Positions 16,005 through 25,547 are shown, counted from the first letter of the stretch. The stretch is DNA of 64,000 nt from Gordonia namibiensis NBRC 108229 (GCF_000298235.1 NZ_BAHE01000008.1:78713-142712); one strand, 5' to 3'. The notes: generated by a model not told the origin, from the letters alone. Numbers and translations are program-made.

Positions 16005-17051
16005 ATGAACGTTCCCCTCGCGCCCTTACGGCTGCCATCCACGGAATGGGTCCCGTTGGACCTGCCGCACGAGATGCTCGGATCGTGGCTCAACGGCAAG
16101 TTCGACGAGAACGTCCGTGCCAAGTTCTTCCGCGGGATGGAGTTCGAGGACCCGGCCGGTGACCCCGGGTGGTTCGGACCCGACAGCGCCACCTGGTACG
16201 TCCACTCGCACACACCGGCGCTGATCTTCGGGCTGCAGAGCGCGTCGTACATCGAACGCCTCGACCCCAGCATCTTCTGGATGGGCATGCACCACTCCCG
16301 CCTGGTCCGGCGACGTGAGGACGGCACCGCGACCACCTCGATCGACCCCGACGGTGCGATGACCCGCCTCGGGCACTCGCTCGCGTTCTTCATGGGGACG
16401 GCCTACGGATCGTCGGAAACCGCCGAGCGACTTGCTCGTACCGTGCGGGCGATGCACCACACGATCAAGGGTGTCCGGCCCGACGGCGCGGCCTACGACG
16501 CCGACGATCCCGAGTGGTTGCGCTGGAACTACGCGACGGTCGTGTGGGGTATCGCGACGGCGCACGAGATCTACCACCCGCGACCCCTGCGCGGAACCGA
16601 ACTCGACAGGTACTACGGGGAATTCGTGCGCGTGGGTCATGCGCTGGGCGGAACCGACCTGCCCACCACCAAGGCCGAGACCCTGGAATGTCTCGAGTCA
16701 TACCTGCCCCGGCTGGCGCTGACGCACGGCAACGCGATGGCCACAGGCGCCAATCTGCGGAATCGTGCTCAGGCGGCGGTGGATTGGGCGATCCGGGACA
16801 TCCAGCCGCGCTGGGCCCAGCAGCTCATCTCCTACCGGCCGCCGAATCCGGTCGAACGGCGCGCCCGCCGATCCGCCGTGTGGACCATCATCAACTCGGC
16901 TCACCTGTCGATGGGGGAGGCGCCCGAGTTCGCCGCTGCCAAGCGACGCGTCGCCGGCGGCACCGACGTGCCGCACACCCTGCCGCGCTACGAACTCGGC
17001 TCCGATCCCGAGCTCAGCCGCGCGGAGGTCGAGGCAGCCTTCTCGCACTAG
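16005..17051 (+). CDS. DUF2236 (MpaB/Lcp-like) oxygenase family protein
   Basis: 348 aa from the ATG at 16005, with AAAGGA about 8 bp upstream. The sequences FWMGMHHSRL, HTIKGVRPDG, YDADDPEWLRW and VVWGIATAHEIY match the DUF2236/ER-bound oxygenase MpaB family, which includes haem b latex-clearing protein (rubber oxygenase) of Gordonia and Streptomyces. Unlike secreted Lcp there is no Tat or Sec signal peptide, so this one is intracellular and probably acts on another substrate. His residues in HHSR and AHEIYH are candidate haem ligands. Divergent from a TetR gene. Confidence 0.78.
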   Translation: MNVPLAPLRLPSTEWVPLDLPHEMLGSWLNGKFDENVRAKFFRGMEFEDPAGDPGWFGPDSATWYVHSHTPALIFGLQSASYIERLDPSIFWMGMHHSRLVRRREDGTATTSIDPDGAMTRLGHSLAFFMGTAYGSSETAERLARTVRAMHHTIKGVRPDGAAYDADDPEWLRWNYATVVWGIATAHEIYHPRPLRGTELDRYYGEFVRVGHALGGTDLPTTKAETLECLESYLPRLALTHGNAMATGANLRNRAQAAVDWAIRDIQPRWAQQLISYRPPNPVERRARRSAVWTIINSAHLSMGEAPEFAAAKRRVAGGTDVPHTLPRYELGSDPELSRAEVEAAFSH

Positions 17052-17366
17052 GCCACCGACCCAGGCCACCGACCCCGGGGCGGTGCATCCAACAGCGATG
17101 CGCCGCCTTCGTCGTCGAAAAATCCGATCCGGCAACAACATTCGGCAGTGTGAATCGGGCGTGAGCCGCACTGAAGCGGAAACAGGGAATTCATCTCTCG
17201 TCACGCCGGTGTAACAAAGCCTAAATACGTTTACCCGACATACGCGAGTTCGCCGATCGAGAGCGACGCGTATCTCTTCGGGGGGGTCACGCGGTGCGAA
17301 GCAGCGCCGGGTGTCTGTCATGGCCCCGCTCGAGCCGACCTGAGACGTATTGAGAAAGGCCTTCGG
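17052..17366. promoter_or_regulatory. Intergenic region with urtA promoter
   Basis: 315 bp with no supported ORF. The AT-richer segment 17205-17245 is the likely promoter area. GTAAC-N6-TAAAT at 17211-17226 weakly resembles a GlnR half-site pair (GTnAC-N6-GaAAC), which would fit nitrogen control of urea uptake; this is a low-confidence reading. AGAAAGG lies 6-15 bp before the urtA ATG. Confidence 0.35.
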
Positions 17367-18650
17367 ATGCCGTTTGATTCATTGCCGTCCGCCGTCACCC
17401 CCACACGCCGTAGGCGGTACGGCATCCTCATCCCGGCGGCGCTGTCCGCCGTCGCACTCGCGCTGAGCGCCTGTGGCAGCTCGGCGAGTGAGGACTCGGC
17501 ATCGAGCGCCGAGTCCTGCGTCGACACCTCGGGCGACACCATCAAGGTCGGTTCACTGAACTCGCTGTCGGGCACGATGGCGATCTCCGAGGTCACCGTG
17601 CGTGACTCGATCAAGCTGGCCGTCGACCAGATCAACGACAACGGCGGTGTGCTGGGCAAGCAGATCCAGCTCATCGGCGAGGACGGCGCCTCCGAGCCCA
17701 CCATCTTCGCCGAGAAGGCGGAGAAGCTCATCTCGGCCGACTGCGTCGCAGCGGTGTTCGGCGGCTGGACGTCGTCGAGCCGCAAGGCGATGCTGCCGGT
17801 CTTCGAGGACAACAACTCCCTGCTGTACTACCCGGTGCAGTACGAGGGTCTCGAGTCGTCGAAGAACATCTTCTACACCGGTGCCACCACCAACCAGCAG
17901 ATCGTGCCGGCCCTGGAGTACCTGAAGGAGAAGGGTGTCAAGTCCCTCTACCTCGTCGGCAGCGACTACGTCTTCCCGCAGACGGCCAACCGCGTCATCA
18001 AGGCCTACGCCGAGGCCAACGGCATCGAGATCAAGGGCGAGGACTACACCCCGCTCGGTTCGACGGACTTCTCGACCATCGTCAACAAGGTTCGCACCGC
18101 CGACGCCGACGCCGTGTTCAACACCCTCAACGGCGACTCCAACGTGGCGTTCTTCCGTGAGTACAAGAACGTCGGTCTGACCCCGCAGGCGATGCCGGTC
18201 GTGTCGGTCTCGATCGCCGAGGAAGAGGTCGGCGGCATCGGTGTGGAGAACATCGAGGGGCAGCTGGTCGCCTGGGACTACTACCAGACCATCGACAACC
18301 CGGTGAACGAGTCCTTCGTCCGTGACTACAAGGCCGCCTACGGCGCGAACAAGCCGACCTCCGATCCCATGGAGGCCGCCTACGTCTCGGTGTACCTGTG
18401 GAAGAACACCGTCGAGAAGGCGAACTCGTTCGCCGTGGCCGATGTCCAGAAGGCCGCCGGTGGAGTCACTTTCGAGGCCCCCGAGGGCCTGGTGACCATC
18501 GACGGGGAGAACAACCACATCACCAAGACCGCTCGCATCGGTGAGATCCGCGGCGACGGCCTCATCTACACGGTGTGGGATTCGGGACAGCCGATCGAGC
18601 CGGACCCGTACCTCAAGTCCTACCCGTGGGCCGAGGGCCTCAGCAGCTGA
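17367..18650 (+). CDS. urtA: Urea ABC transporter, substrate-binding lipoprotein
   Basis: 427 aa. A twin-Arg-rich N-terminus (RRRR) precedes a hydrophobic stretch and the lipobox LSAC (Cys36), so it is a membrane-anchored lipoprotein. The mature part is a periplasmic-binding-protein type I fold of the amide/urea group: VGSLNSLSGTMAISEV, GGWTSSSRKAMLPV, and LLYYPVQYEGLESSKNIFYTGA, which is diagnostic for UrtA. It captures urea outside the membrane. It heads urtABCDE and is separated from urtB by a hairpin. Confidence 0.95.
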   Translation: MPFDSLPSAVTPTRRRRYGILIPAALSAVALALSACGSSASEDSASSAESCVDTSGDTIKVGSLNSLSGTMAISEVTVRDSIKLAVDQINDNGGVLGKQIQLIGEDGASEPTIFAEKAEKLISADCVAAVFGGWTSSSRKAMLPVFEDNNSLLYYPVQYEGLESSKNIFYTGATTNQQIVPALEYLKEKGVKSLYLVGSDYVFPQTANRVIKAYAEANGIEIKGEDYTPLGSTDFSTIVNKVRTADADAVFNTLNGDSNVAFFREYKNVGLTPQAMPVVSVSIAEEEVGGIGVENIEGQLVAWDYYQTIDNPVNESFVRDYKAAYGANKPTSDPMEAAYVSVYLWKNTVEKANSFAVADVQKAAGGVTFEAPEGLVTIDGENNHITKTARIGEIRGDGLIYTVWDSGQPIEPDPYLKSYPWAEGLSS

Positions 18651-18657
18651 CGTCTGA

Positions 18658-18692
18658 GTGACCCGTCTCGTGCCCTGCGCGAGACGGGTCAC
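18658..18692 (+). terminator. Intercistronic hairpin between urtA and urtB
   Basis: Perfect 13-bp arms (18658-18670 and 18680-18692; arm GTGACCCGTCTCG) with a 9-nt loop, 8 bp after the urtA stop. No T-run follows. It likely causes partial termination or protects the urtA 3' end, giving more binding protein than permease, as is common in ABC operons. Confidence 0.7.
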
Positions 18693-18733
18693 CCCGGACG
18701 CCCGCACCGACACCACGACGAACGGATGGGAAC

Positions 18734-19621
18734 GTGGAAACCGTTATCGGACAGCTCTTCACCGGGCTGAGTCTCGGATCGATCCTGCTCCTGGCAGCAC
18801 TCGGTCTGTCCCTCACCTTCGGTCAGATGGGCGTGATCAACATGGCCCACGGGTCGTTCATCATGGCCGGCTCCTACACCGCGTACTCGGTGCAGGAATA
18901 CCTGATCTCGAACGCCGGTGTGTCCCTGATCGTCTCGCTTTTCATCGGATTCGGAGTCGGTGGCCTCATGGGTGTGCTGCTCGAGGTCACGCTCATCAAG
19001 CGCATGTACGACCGTCCGCTCGACACCTTGCTGGTGACGTTCGGCGTCGGACTGATCCTGCAACAGCTCGCGCGCGACATCTTCGGTGCGCCGGCGGTCC
19101 GCGTCACCGCGCCGCCGTGGCTTTCCGGAGGCGTCGACATCCTCGGTGCGGTGGTTCCCAAGACCCGCCTGTTCATCATGCTGCTGGCCGTCATCGCGGT
19201 GGTGGCGATTGCCGTGACGATGAAGTACACCCCGATGGGGCGTCGAATCCGCGCGGTCGTCCAGCACCGCGACCTGGCCGAGACCAGCGGGATCTCCAGC
19301 CGGACAACCGACATCACCACCTTCTTCATCGGCTCCGGACTCGCCGGTGTCGCCGGTGTGGCGCTGACCCTCATCGGTTCCACCAGCTCGAACACCGGTA
19401 TGACCTATCTGATCGACGCCTTCCTGGTGGTCGTCATCGGCGGTCTGGGCCAGATCAAGGGCGCGGTCATCGCGGCCATCGCCCTGGGCATCCTGAACTC
19501 GTTCATCGAATACAACACGACCGCATCGGTGGCCAAGGTCGCCGTGTTCGTGATCATCGTGATCTTCCTGCAGATCCGCCCCCAGGGCCTGTTCACGGTC
19601 CAGTCGAGGAGTCTCGTGTGA
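18734..19621 (+). CDS. urtB: Urea ABC transporter permease UrtB
   Basis: 295 aa, GTG start, about eight TM helices of the LivH type. The sequence GLSLTFGQMGVINMAHGSFIMAGSY near the N-terminus and GLGQIKGAVIAA near residue 235 are hallmarks of this permease group. It pairs with UrtC to form the urea channel in the cytoplasmic membrane. The GTG of urtC overlaps its stop. Confidence 0.93.
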   Translation: METVIGQLFTGLSLGSILLLAALGLSLTFGQMGVINMAHGSFIMAGSYTAYSVQEYLISNAGVSLIVSLFIGFGVGGLMGVLLEVTLIKRMYDRPLDTLLVTFGVGLILQQLARDIFGAPAVRVTAPPWLSGGVDILGAVVPKTRLFIMLLAVIAVVAIAVTMKYTPMGRRIRAVVQHRDLAETSGISSRTTDITTFFIGSGLAGVAGVALTLIGSTSSNTGMTYLIDAFLVVVIGGLGQIKGAVIAAIALGILNSFIEYNTTASVAKVAVFVIIVIFLQIRPQGLFTVQSRSLV

Positions 19622-20730
19622 AGGACTATTTCAGCGGTCACTGGAAGACCTACGCGGGGTTCGCCGTCGCGGCGGTGCTCCTGTTCGGCGTCGCACCCGC
19701 GGTGCTCTCCGACTTCCGGCTCAACCTGCTCGGCAAATTCCTGTGCTTCGGCATCGTCGCGGTCGGCATCGGCCTGGCCTGGGGTCGCGGCGGCATGCTG
19801 ACCCTCGGTCAGGGCGTGTACTTCGGCCTCGGCGCCTACATCATGGCGATGCACCTGAAGATCGCCGACGCCGAGATCCGCGGCGACGACGTGCCGGACT
19901 TCATGCAGATCGCCGGTATCCGCGAACTCCCCGGATACTGGAAACCGTTCGCCTCGCCGCTGGTGACGATCCTCGGAATCCTGTTCGTGCCCACCCTGAT
20001 CGCGGTCCTGCTGGGCCTGGGCGTGTTCAAGCGGAAAGTCAAGGGCGCCTACTTCGCGATCCTGTCGCAGGCGCTCGCCGCCGCCTTCGCGATCCTGCTC
20101 ATCGGCCAGCAGAGCACCGGCGGCAGCAACGGCCTCAACCGTTTCCGCAGCTTCTTCGGTCTCGCCCTGAACGACCCGGTGAACCGCCACCTGCTCTTCT
20201 ACATCGCTTCCGCCACCCTGCTCGTCGTTGTCGCGATCACCCGGCAACTGATGTACAGCCGCTACGGCGAACTGCTGGTCGCTGTGCGCGACCAGGAGGA
20301 GCGCGTCCGCTTCCTCGGCTACGACCCGGCCAATGTCAAGGTCGTCGCCTACGCGATCGCCGCATTGTTCGCGAGCATCGCCGGCGCCCTGTTCGTGCCC
20401 ATCGTCGGCATCATCTCGCCCGCCGATGTCGGCATCGTCCCGTCCATCGCTTTCCTGATCGGTGTCGCAATCGGCGGTCGCACAACACTTCTCGGTCCGG
20501 TACTCGGTGCCATCGCGGTCGCCTGGGCGCAGACCAGTCTGTCGGAGAGCTTCCCCTCCGGATGGACCTACGCGCAGGGCATCCTGTTCATCGTCGTCGT
20601 CGGGTTCTTCCCCGCCGGCCTCGCCGGTATCGGCGTCGCGCTCAAGTGGCGTCGGAAGAAAGCGACCGATCCGTCGCCCACCGGTGACATCGACGAACAC
20701 GCAGACAGCAAGGTAGGAGCCTCCTCATGA
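19618..20730 (+). CDS. urtC: Urea ABC transporter permease UrtC
   Basis: 370 aa, starting with the GTG at 19618 that overlaps the urtB stop. About nine to ten TM helices of the LivM type, with LAWGRGGMLTLGQGVYFGLGAY and AIGGRTTLLGPVLGAI as family motifs. The C-terminal 25 residues are polar and cytoplasmic. The stop overlaps the urtD ATG. Confidence 0.93.
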   Translation: MKDYFSGHWKTYAGFAVAAVLLFGVAPAVLSDFRLNLLGKFLCFGIVAVGIGLAWGRGGMLTLGQGVYFGLGAYIMAMHLKIADAEIRGDDVPDFMQIAGIRELPGYWKPFASPLVTILGILFVPTLIAVLLGLGVFKRKVKGAYFAILSQALAAAFAILLIGQQSTGGSNGLNRFRSFFGLALNDPVNRHLLFYIASATLLVVVAITRQLMYSRYGELLVAVRDQEERVRFLGYDPANVKVVAYAIAALFASIAGALFVPIVGIISPADVGIVPSIAFLIGVAIGGRTTLLGPVLGAIAVAWAQTSLSESFPSGWTYAQGILFIVVVGFFPAGLAGIGVALKWRRKKATDPSPTGDIDEHADSKVGASS

Positions 20731-21593
20731 GCGGACCCGAGACGGTGGGCACGGTCGAACCGGTCGCCGGTGGCAATGCCGGAATGGACAGCGACTACCT
20801 CCAGGTGCGTGGTCTGTCCGTCGAGTTCGACGGTTTCAAGGCCGTCACCGACGTGGATCTCACGCTGCTGCAGGGTGATCTGCGGTTCCTCATCGGCCCC
20901 AACGGCGCCGGCAAGACGACGATCATCGACGCGATCACCGGTCTGGTGAAGGCCACCGGGTCGATCCAGAAGTCGGGTGTGGAACTCGTCGGCAAGAAGG
21001 TGCACCAGATCGCGCGCCTCGGCGTCGGCCGAACCTTCCAGACCGCCAGCGTCTTCGAGGAACTGAGCGTGCTGCAGAACCTCGACATCGCCGCCGGCGC
21101 GGGCCGGTCGGTGTGGACCATGCTGCGTCGCAGGCCCACCGAGATCCCCGAGGGGATCGCCGAGGCGCTCGAGACCATCGGCCTGCAGGACCTGCGCGAC
21201 ACCCCGGCCGGCGTCCTCGCGCACGGTCAGAAACAGTGGCTGGAGATCGGCATGCTGCTGGTGCAGAACGCCTCGGTGTTGCTGCTCGACGAACCGGTCG
21301 CCGGTATGAGCCACGAGGAACGTGAGGAGACCGGAAACCTGCTGCGCCGGATCGGCGGTGAGCGGACCGTGGTCGTCGTCGAACACGACATGGACTTCAT
21401 GCGGGCGTTCGCGACGTCGGTGACGGTCCTCGCCCGCGGTCAGGTGTTGGCCGAGGGCAGTGTCGCCGAGGTGCAGGCCAATCCGAAGGTTCAGGAGGTG
21501 TACCTCGGAACCGCTGCCGGCGGTGAGGAACTCGAGGAGATCGCTGCCGACTCCGACGACTCTGCTGTTGTCTCGACCGAGAAGAAGGGCTGA
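20727..21593 (+). CDS. urtD: Urea ABC transporter ATPase UrtD
   Basis: 288 aa. Walker A is GPNGAGKTT (about 58-66), Walker B LLLDEPVAGM, with the H-loop in VVVEHDM. The ABC signature is unusual: the place of LSGGQ reads LAHGQKQWLE, which is characteristic of UrtD. The first 25 residues before the ABC core are low-complexity. ATG overlaps the urtC stop. Confidence 0.93.
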   Translation: MSGPETVGTVEPVAGGNAGMDSDYLQVRGLSVEFDGFKAVTDVDLTLLQGDLRFLIGPNGAGKTTIIDAITGLVKATGSIQKSGVELVGKKVHQIARLGVGRTFQTASVFEELSVLQNLDIAAGAGRSVWTMLRRRPTEIPEGIAEALETIGLQDLRDTPAGVLAHGQKQWLEIGMLLVQNASVLLLDEPVAGMSHEEREETGNLLRRIGGERTVVVVEHDMDFMRAFATSVTVLARGQVLAEGSVAEVQANPKVQEVYLGTAAGGEELEEIAADSDDSAVVSTEKKG

Positions 21594-21598
21594 CCCCG

Positions 21599-22291
21599 AT
21601 GCTGAAACTCTCCGGGGTGCACGCCGGATACGGCCGCACTGAGGTCATCCACGGCGTCGACATCGAGGTCCCGTCCGACGGTGTCGTCGCGGTGATGGGG
21701 CACAACGGCGCCGGCAAGACGACGCTGCTCCGGGCCGCCGTCGGTCTGGTGAAGACCACCAAGGGCTCCATCACGTTCGACGGCGTCGACATCACCAAGG
21801 CCCGCCCGAGCGCGCGGGTCAAGCACGGCATCGCCTACGTCCCGCAGGGTCAGCAGAGCTTCGGCCACCTCACCACCGCGGAGAACCTGCAGGTGGTGGC
21901 CGACGGCCGTAAGCGCGGCAAGGAACTGATCGCCGAGATGCTGGACATGTTCCCGGCGCTGAAGGAACTGCTGGGCCGCCGTGCGGGTCTGTTGTCGGGC
22001 GGTCAGCGCCAACAGCTCGCGATCGCCCGGGCCCTGATCACCGAGCCGCGGATGCTCATCCTCGACGAGCCGACCGAAGGAATCCAGCCGTCGGTGGTCG
22101 CCGAGATCGAACAGACCATCACCACCCTCACCCAGCGGGGCGGACTCGGGGTGCTGCTCGTCGAACAGCACATCGGCTTCGCTCTCGAAGCGGCACAACA
22201 GTATTACGTGCTCGAGAGCGGCCGGGTCACATCGTCGGGCGAGGGCGGGACGGCTGCCGAGGCCACCGTCCGTGAGGCGATGACCATCTGA
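21599..22291 (+). CDS. urtE: Urea ABC transporter ATPase UrtE
   Basis: 230 aa, LivF-like length. Walker A GHNGAGKTT, signature LLSGGQRQQ, Walker B MLILDEPTEGIQP and H-loop LLVEQHIGFA are all present. It forms the second nucleotide-binding subunit with UrtD. No urease gene lies in the window, so urea must be hydrolysed by enzymes encoded elsewhere. Confidence 0.93.
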   Translation: MLKLSGVHAGYGRTEVIHGVDIEVPSDGVVAVMGHNGAGKTTLLRAAVGLVKTTKGSITFDGVDITKARPSARVKHGIAYVPQGQQSFGHLTTAENLQVVADGRKRGKELIAEMLDMFPALKELLGRRAGLLSGGQRQQLAIARALITEPRMLILDEPTEGIQPSVVAEIEQTITTLTQRGGLGVLLVEQHIGFALEAAQQYYVLESGRVTSSGEGGTAAEATVREAMTI

Positions 22292-22316
22292 GCGCGGGCC
22301 CCGCCGAAGGTCGCGG

Positions 22317-23519
22317 TCAGGTGCCCTTCACGTTGAGCAGCTGGGTCAGGACCGCCTCGACCTCGACCAGATCGCGGGCGTCGTCCATGATCTGGTCGAT
22401 CGGCTTGTAGGCGGCGGGGATCTCGTCGATCCATTCTTTGCCGTGACGGTATTCGATGCCTTTCATCGCCTCGGCGAGGTCATCGAGCGTGAACAGCTTC
22501 TTCGCCTTGGTCCGCGAGAACCGCCGGCCTGCACCGTGCGGGGCGGAGAACAACCCCGGCTCGTTCCCACGTCCGCGCACCACATACGACCTCGTGCCCA
22601 TCGACCCCGGGATCAGGCCGTACGTCCCGGCACTGGCGTCGATCGCACCCTTACGGGTGAGCCACACCGCCTTGTCGGCGATCTCCACGTTCTCGGTGTA
22701 GTTGTGGTGGCAGTTGATCCGGCGTACCTCGATCGACTCCGGGGTCCCGAAACCGTTGTCGCCCAGCCATGCGTCGAACACGCTGATGAATCGGTCCATC
22801 ATCTCGGCCCGGTTCTCGAAGGCGAACCGCTGCGCCCACCGCAACTCTCGGATGTAGTCGTCGAACTCCGCGGTGCCGGAGTCGAGGTAGGCGAGGTCGG
22901 GATGGGGGAGACCGATGTGCTCACGACGGCACCGGTCCTGAGCGACCCGAATGTGCTTCTGCGCGATCTTGTTTCCGACGCCGCGGCTACCGGAGTGCAG
23001 GAACAGCCAGATGGTGCCGGTGTCTCCACTCCCGACCTGTTCGCACAACTCGATGAAATGGTTGCCGCCGCCCAACGAACCCAGCTGCTCACGCCACTTC
23101 GGTGAGTGGGACAGGTCCACACCCTTGGCCGACGCCGCCTCTTCGAGGGCATCGATACGCGCGCGGGTGTGCGCGTATCGCAGCGTCTTGTTGTAGTTGC
23201 CCGGCGACAGCGGGATCGTCGCCTCGACGCGACCGCGCAGGTCGGCGAGATCGAATTCGGCGATGTCATCCTTGGTGAGCGACGTCTGCACGCCGATCAT
23301 GCCGCAACCGATGTCGACGCCGACCGCGGCCGGGATCACGGCGTCGACGGTCGGGATGACCGTCCCGACAGCGGATCCCTTGCCCGCGTGGGCGTCGGGC
23401 ATCAGCGCCACGTGCGGATGGACGAACGGCAGCGACGAGATCTCGGCCGCCTGTCTCCGGGTCGTGTCGTCGAGGATCGAGGCGAAGTTGAGTACCTTCG
23501 GTGCGATCATCTCGGCCAT
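22317..23519 (-). CDS. rtcB: RtcB-family RNA-splicing ligase
   Basis: 400 aa. Metal and GTP-binding features are in order: DAHAGKGSAVG, GVDIGCGM (Mn-binding Cys), GGGNHFIE, FLHSGSRGVG, CHHNY, PGSMGT and the SAPHGAGRR block with the His that is guanylylated. RtcB joins 2',3'-cyclic phosphate or 3'-phosphate RNA ends to 5'-OH ends using GTP; in bacteria it serves RNA repair, often under stress. It is followed 10 bp away on the same transcript path by the papain-like hydrolase gene located upstream (23530-24273). No RtcA or RtcR is nearby. Confidence 0.93.
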   Translation of the reverse strand: MAEMIAPKVLNFASILDDTTRRQAAEISSLPFVHPHVALMPDAHAGKGSAVGTVIPTVDAVIPAAVGVDIGCGMIGVQTSLTKDDIAEFDLADLRGRVEATIPLSPGNYNKTLRYAHTRARIDALEEAASAKGVDLSHSPKWREQLGSLGGGNHFIELCEQVGSGDTGTIWLFLHSGSRGVGNKIAQKHIRVAQDRCRREHIGLPHPDLAYLDSGTAEFDDYIRELRWAQRFAFENRAEMMDRFISVFDAWLGDNGFGTPESIEVRRINCHHNYTENVEIADKAVWLTRKGAIDASAGTYGLIPGSMGTRSYVVRGRGNEPGLFSAPHGAGRRFSRTKAKKLFTLDDLAEAMKGIEYRHGKEWIDEIPAAYKPIDQIMDDARDLVEVEAVLTQLLNVKGT

Positions 23520-23529
23520 GTCTGCTCCC

Positions 23530-24273
23530 TCAGGGAAGGTGGACCGCGATCTCCGGCCCCAGGGTGTGCGGTGCGTGGAGGGGGAGACGGTCGCCGCTCC
23601 AGAACCGCCCGGGGTCGAACCAGTTGGAGTCCTTGGTGGTGTCGAGGATTCCCATGTCGCGGTAGGTGATCGCGACGACCTCGGCGCAGTACGCGGCCTC
23701 GAGGCTCACCGGTTCCGGTGCCGACACCTCGTGCTGCCGTCGCTCACGTCGCGCCCGGACCTTGCGGTCGAGGTAGGGGATGCCGCGCACGACGTCGATC
23801 GAGTTGGGGACGCGGCCGCGGAACCACCGGCCGGCGAGCCGCGCCGTGGTCGGGAACGGGGTGCCGTCGAGCCGGGCGATCACCTTGAGGAGCTGGTCCT
23901 CCTGCTCGCGGCCGACCTGGGGGCTGAGCTGACGGATCCAGCAAGCCTGCTCATACCGGACCATCCACTGCTCGACGGCCTCACGCGCATCGTGCAGCTG
24001 GACGCCGCGGTGATTCGACCCGGTCCAGACGTCGGTCAGTTTGTCGCCGAGTTCGGCGTGCCACAGCAACGGCGGCAGGTCGTCGATACAGACCGCCATG
24101 GCGACGTGGTTCACGGGCGCATTGGTGAGCGTGCGGATGGCGCGGTCGGGGCCGGAATGGCCGCGGAACAGCCAGACGTCGCCGGTGCGGGTCGCATCCA
24201 GTGCGGTGGTCAGCGAGACGCCGCCGGACTCTGCGGCGAGGTCGGCGCGACGCGGCCTTCTGCTGGTGGGCAT
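23530..24273 (-). CDS. NlpC/P60-like (YiiX-type permuted papain fold) hydrolase
   Basis: 247 aa, no signal peptide. Residues about 30-60 (GDVWLFRGHSGPDRAIRTLT, then NHVAMAV) and the Cys-bearing helix YCAEVVAITYRDMG near 215 match the permuted NlpC/P60 superfamily, with the His before the Cys in sequence. An N-terminal Asn/His pair (NHVAM) and C-terminal Cys are the likely catalytic residues. Substrates in this group are amides or thioesters of lipids or peptides; here unknown. It is co-directional with rtcB and ends 10 bp before it, so they are probably co-transcribed. Confidence 0.72.
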   Translation of the reverse strand: MPTSRRPRRADLAAESGGVSLTTALDATRTGDVWLFRGHSGPDRAIRTLTNAPVNHVAMAVCIDDLPPLLWHAELGDKLTDVWTGSNHRGVQLHDAREAVEQWMVRYEQACWIRQLSPQVGREQEDQLLKVIARLDGTPFPTTARLAGRWFRGRVPNSIDVVRGIPYLDRKVRARRERRQHEVSAPEPVSLEAAYCAEVVAITYRDMGILDTTKDSNWFDPGRFWSGDRLPLHAPHTLGPEIAVHLP

Positions 24274-24338
24274 CCCCGAAGACTAGATCTTGCGGGTGAG
24301 GACGGCCATCGGCGAGGAAAGCGACCTATCCTGCCCGC

Positions 24339-24518
24339 ATGAGGAATGTGTGGAAGTGGCTGGGACTCGCCGGCGCCGTCGGCGTGACGACCGGCGGTGT
24401 GCTGATCGCGCGGGACCAGCGTCAGCGCAACGCCTATTCGGCCGACGACGTCCGCGAACGTCTGCACCAGCGCCTGGCGGAGGCCGACACCGCTGGTGGC
24501 GGAGACGAACGATCCTGA
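24339..24518 (+). CDS. Small single-TM protein, 59 aa
   Basis: An ATG at 24339 opens a 59-residue frame: a short Trp/Lys N-terminus (MRNVWKW), a hydrophobic helix (about 8-24), and a polar tail with YSADDVRERLHQRLAEAD, likely an amphipathic helix. Codon use (G/C at third positions) and position, divergent from the hydrolase gene by 65 bp and upstream of the next gene, support a real gene. Small proteins of this shape are common in Mycobacteriales; function unknown. Confidence 0.65.
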   Translation: MRNVWKWLGLAGAVGVTTGGVLIARDQRQRNAYSADDVRERLHQRLAEADTAGGGDERS

Positions 24519-24585
24519 GGACACTGGTGGGCGAGGTCGGCCACGACGGTCGGCCGTCGAGCCGAACCACAGATAGGGAACACCC

Positions 24586-25008
24586 ATGAGCGACAACAGC
24601 GGATTCGGTGGCGGAGCGTTCAACTTCGGTCCCGAGGACTTCGATCGTTTCGCGCGCGAGGCGGGCGAGGGACTGCGCGACGTGTTCGGCAAGCTCTTTG
24701 AGGGCCAGGCAGCCCCCGGAGCGTTCTCGATGTTCTTCGACGAGGCGGCGCGTGGACGCACCCGGACGCAGCCGCGACCGGAGACCGCCGGTGAGACCGG
24801 ATCGGGTGTGTGGGCCGTCTTCGTCGTCGACGAGGACGGCGGCGCCCGCGTCGAACAGGTCTACCCCACCGAGCTCGACGCGCTCCGCGCCAACAAGAAC
24901 AACACCGATCCGCGACGCAAGGTGCGGTTCCTGCCGTACGGCATCGCGGTCAGCGCTCTCGACGAGTCGCTCGACGCGGAGCCGGGTGACGACGCGAAGT
25001 CGGACTGA
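24586..25008 (+). CDS. Conserved hypothetical protein
   Basis: 140 aa, soluble. The N-terminal half contains FNFGPEDFDRFAREAGEGLRDVF, probably helical and acidic; the C-terminal half (VWAVFVVDEDGGARVEQVYPTELDALRANKNN, broken as a beta-beta-alpha pattern) looks like a small folded domain. I do not recognise a characterised family. It follows the small TM protein by 67 bp and ends before a strong bidirectional terminator. Confidence 0.65.
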   Translation: MSDNSGFGGGAFNFGPEDFDRFAREAGEGLRDVFGKLFEGQAAPGAFSMFFDEAARGRTRTQPRPETAGETGSGVWAVFVVDEDGGARVEQVYPTELDALRANKNNTDPRRKVRFLPYGIAVSALDESLDAEPGDDAKSD

Positions 25009-25026
25009 ACGGGTCTGAAACGACGG

Positions 25027-25064
25027 ATGAGGCCGGTGAGTCCGAGTGGACTCACCGGCCTCAT
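25027..25064. terminator. Bidirectional terminator hairpin
   Basis: Perfect 17-bp arms (25027-25043 and 25048-25064; arm begins ATGAGGCCGGTG) with a 4-nt loop, between a + strand gene ending at 25008 and the - strand rpf gene ending at 25132. No T-tract on either side. Confidence 0.8.
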
Positions 25065-25131
25065 GCCGTGCGAAGCACTCATCGGTGCTTCTGGTGATGC
25101 AGCCACGACGCCTCAGGCGCCGGCACTGCTA

Positions 25132-25545
<414 letters not shown>

Positions 25546-25547
25546 TC

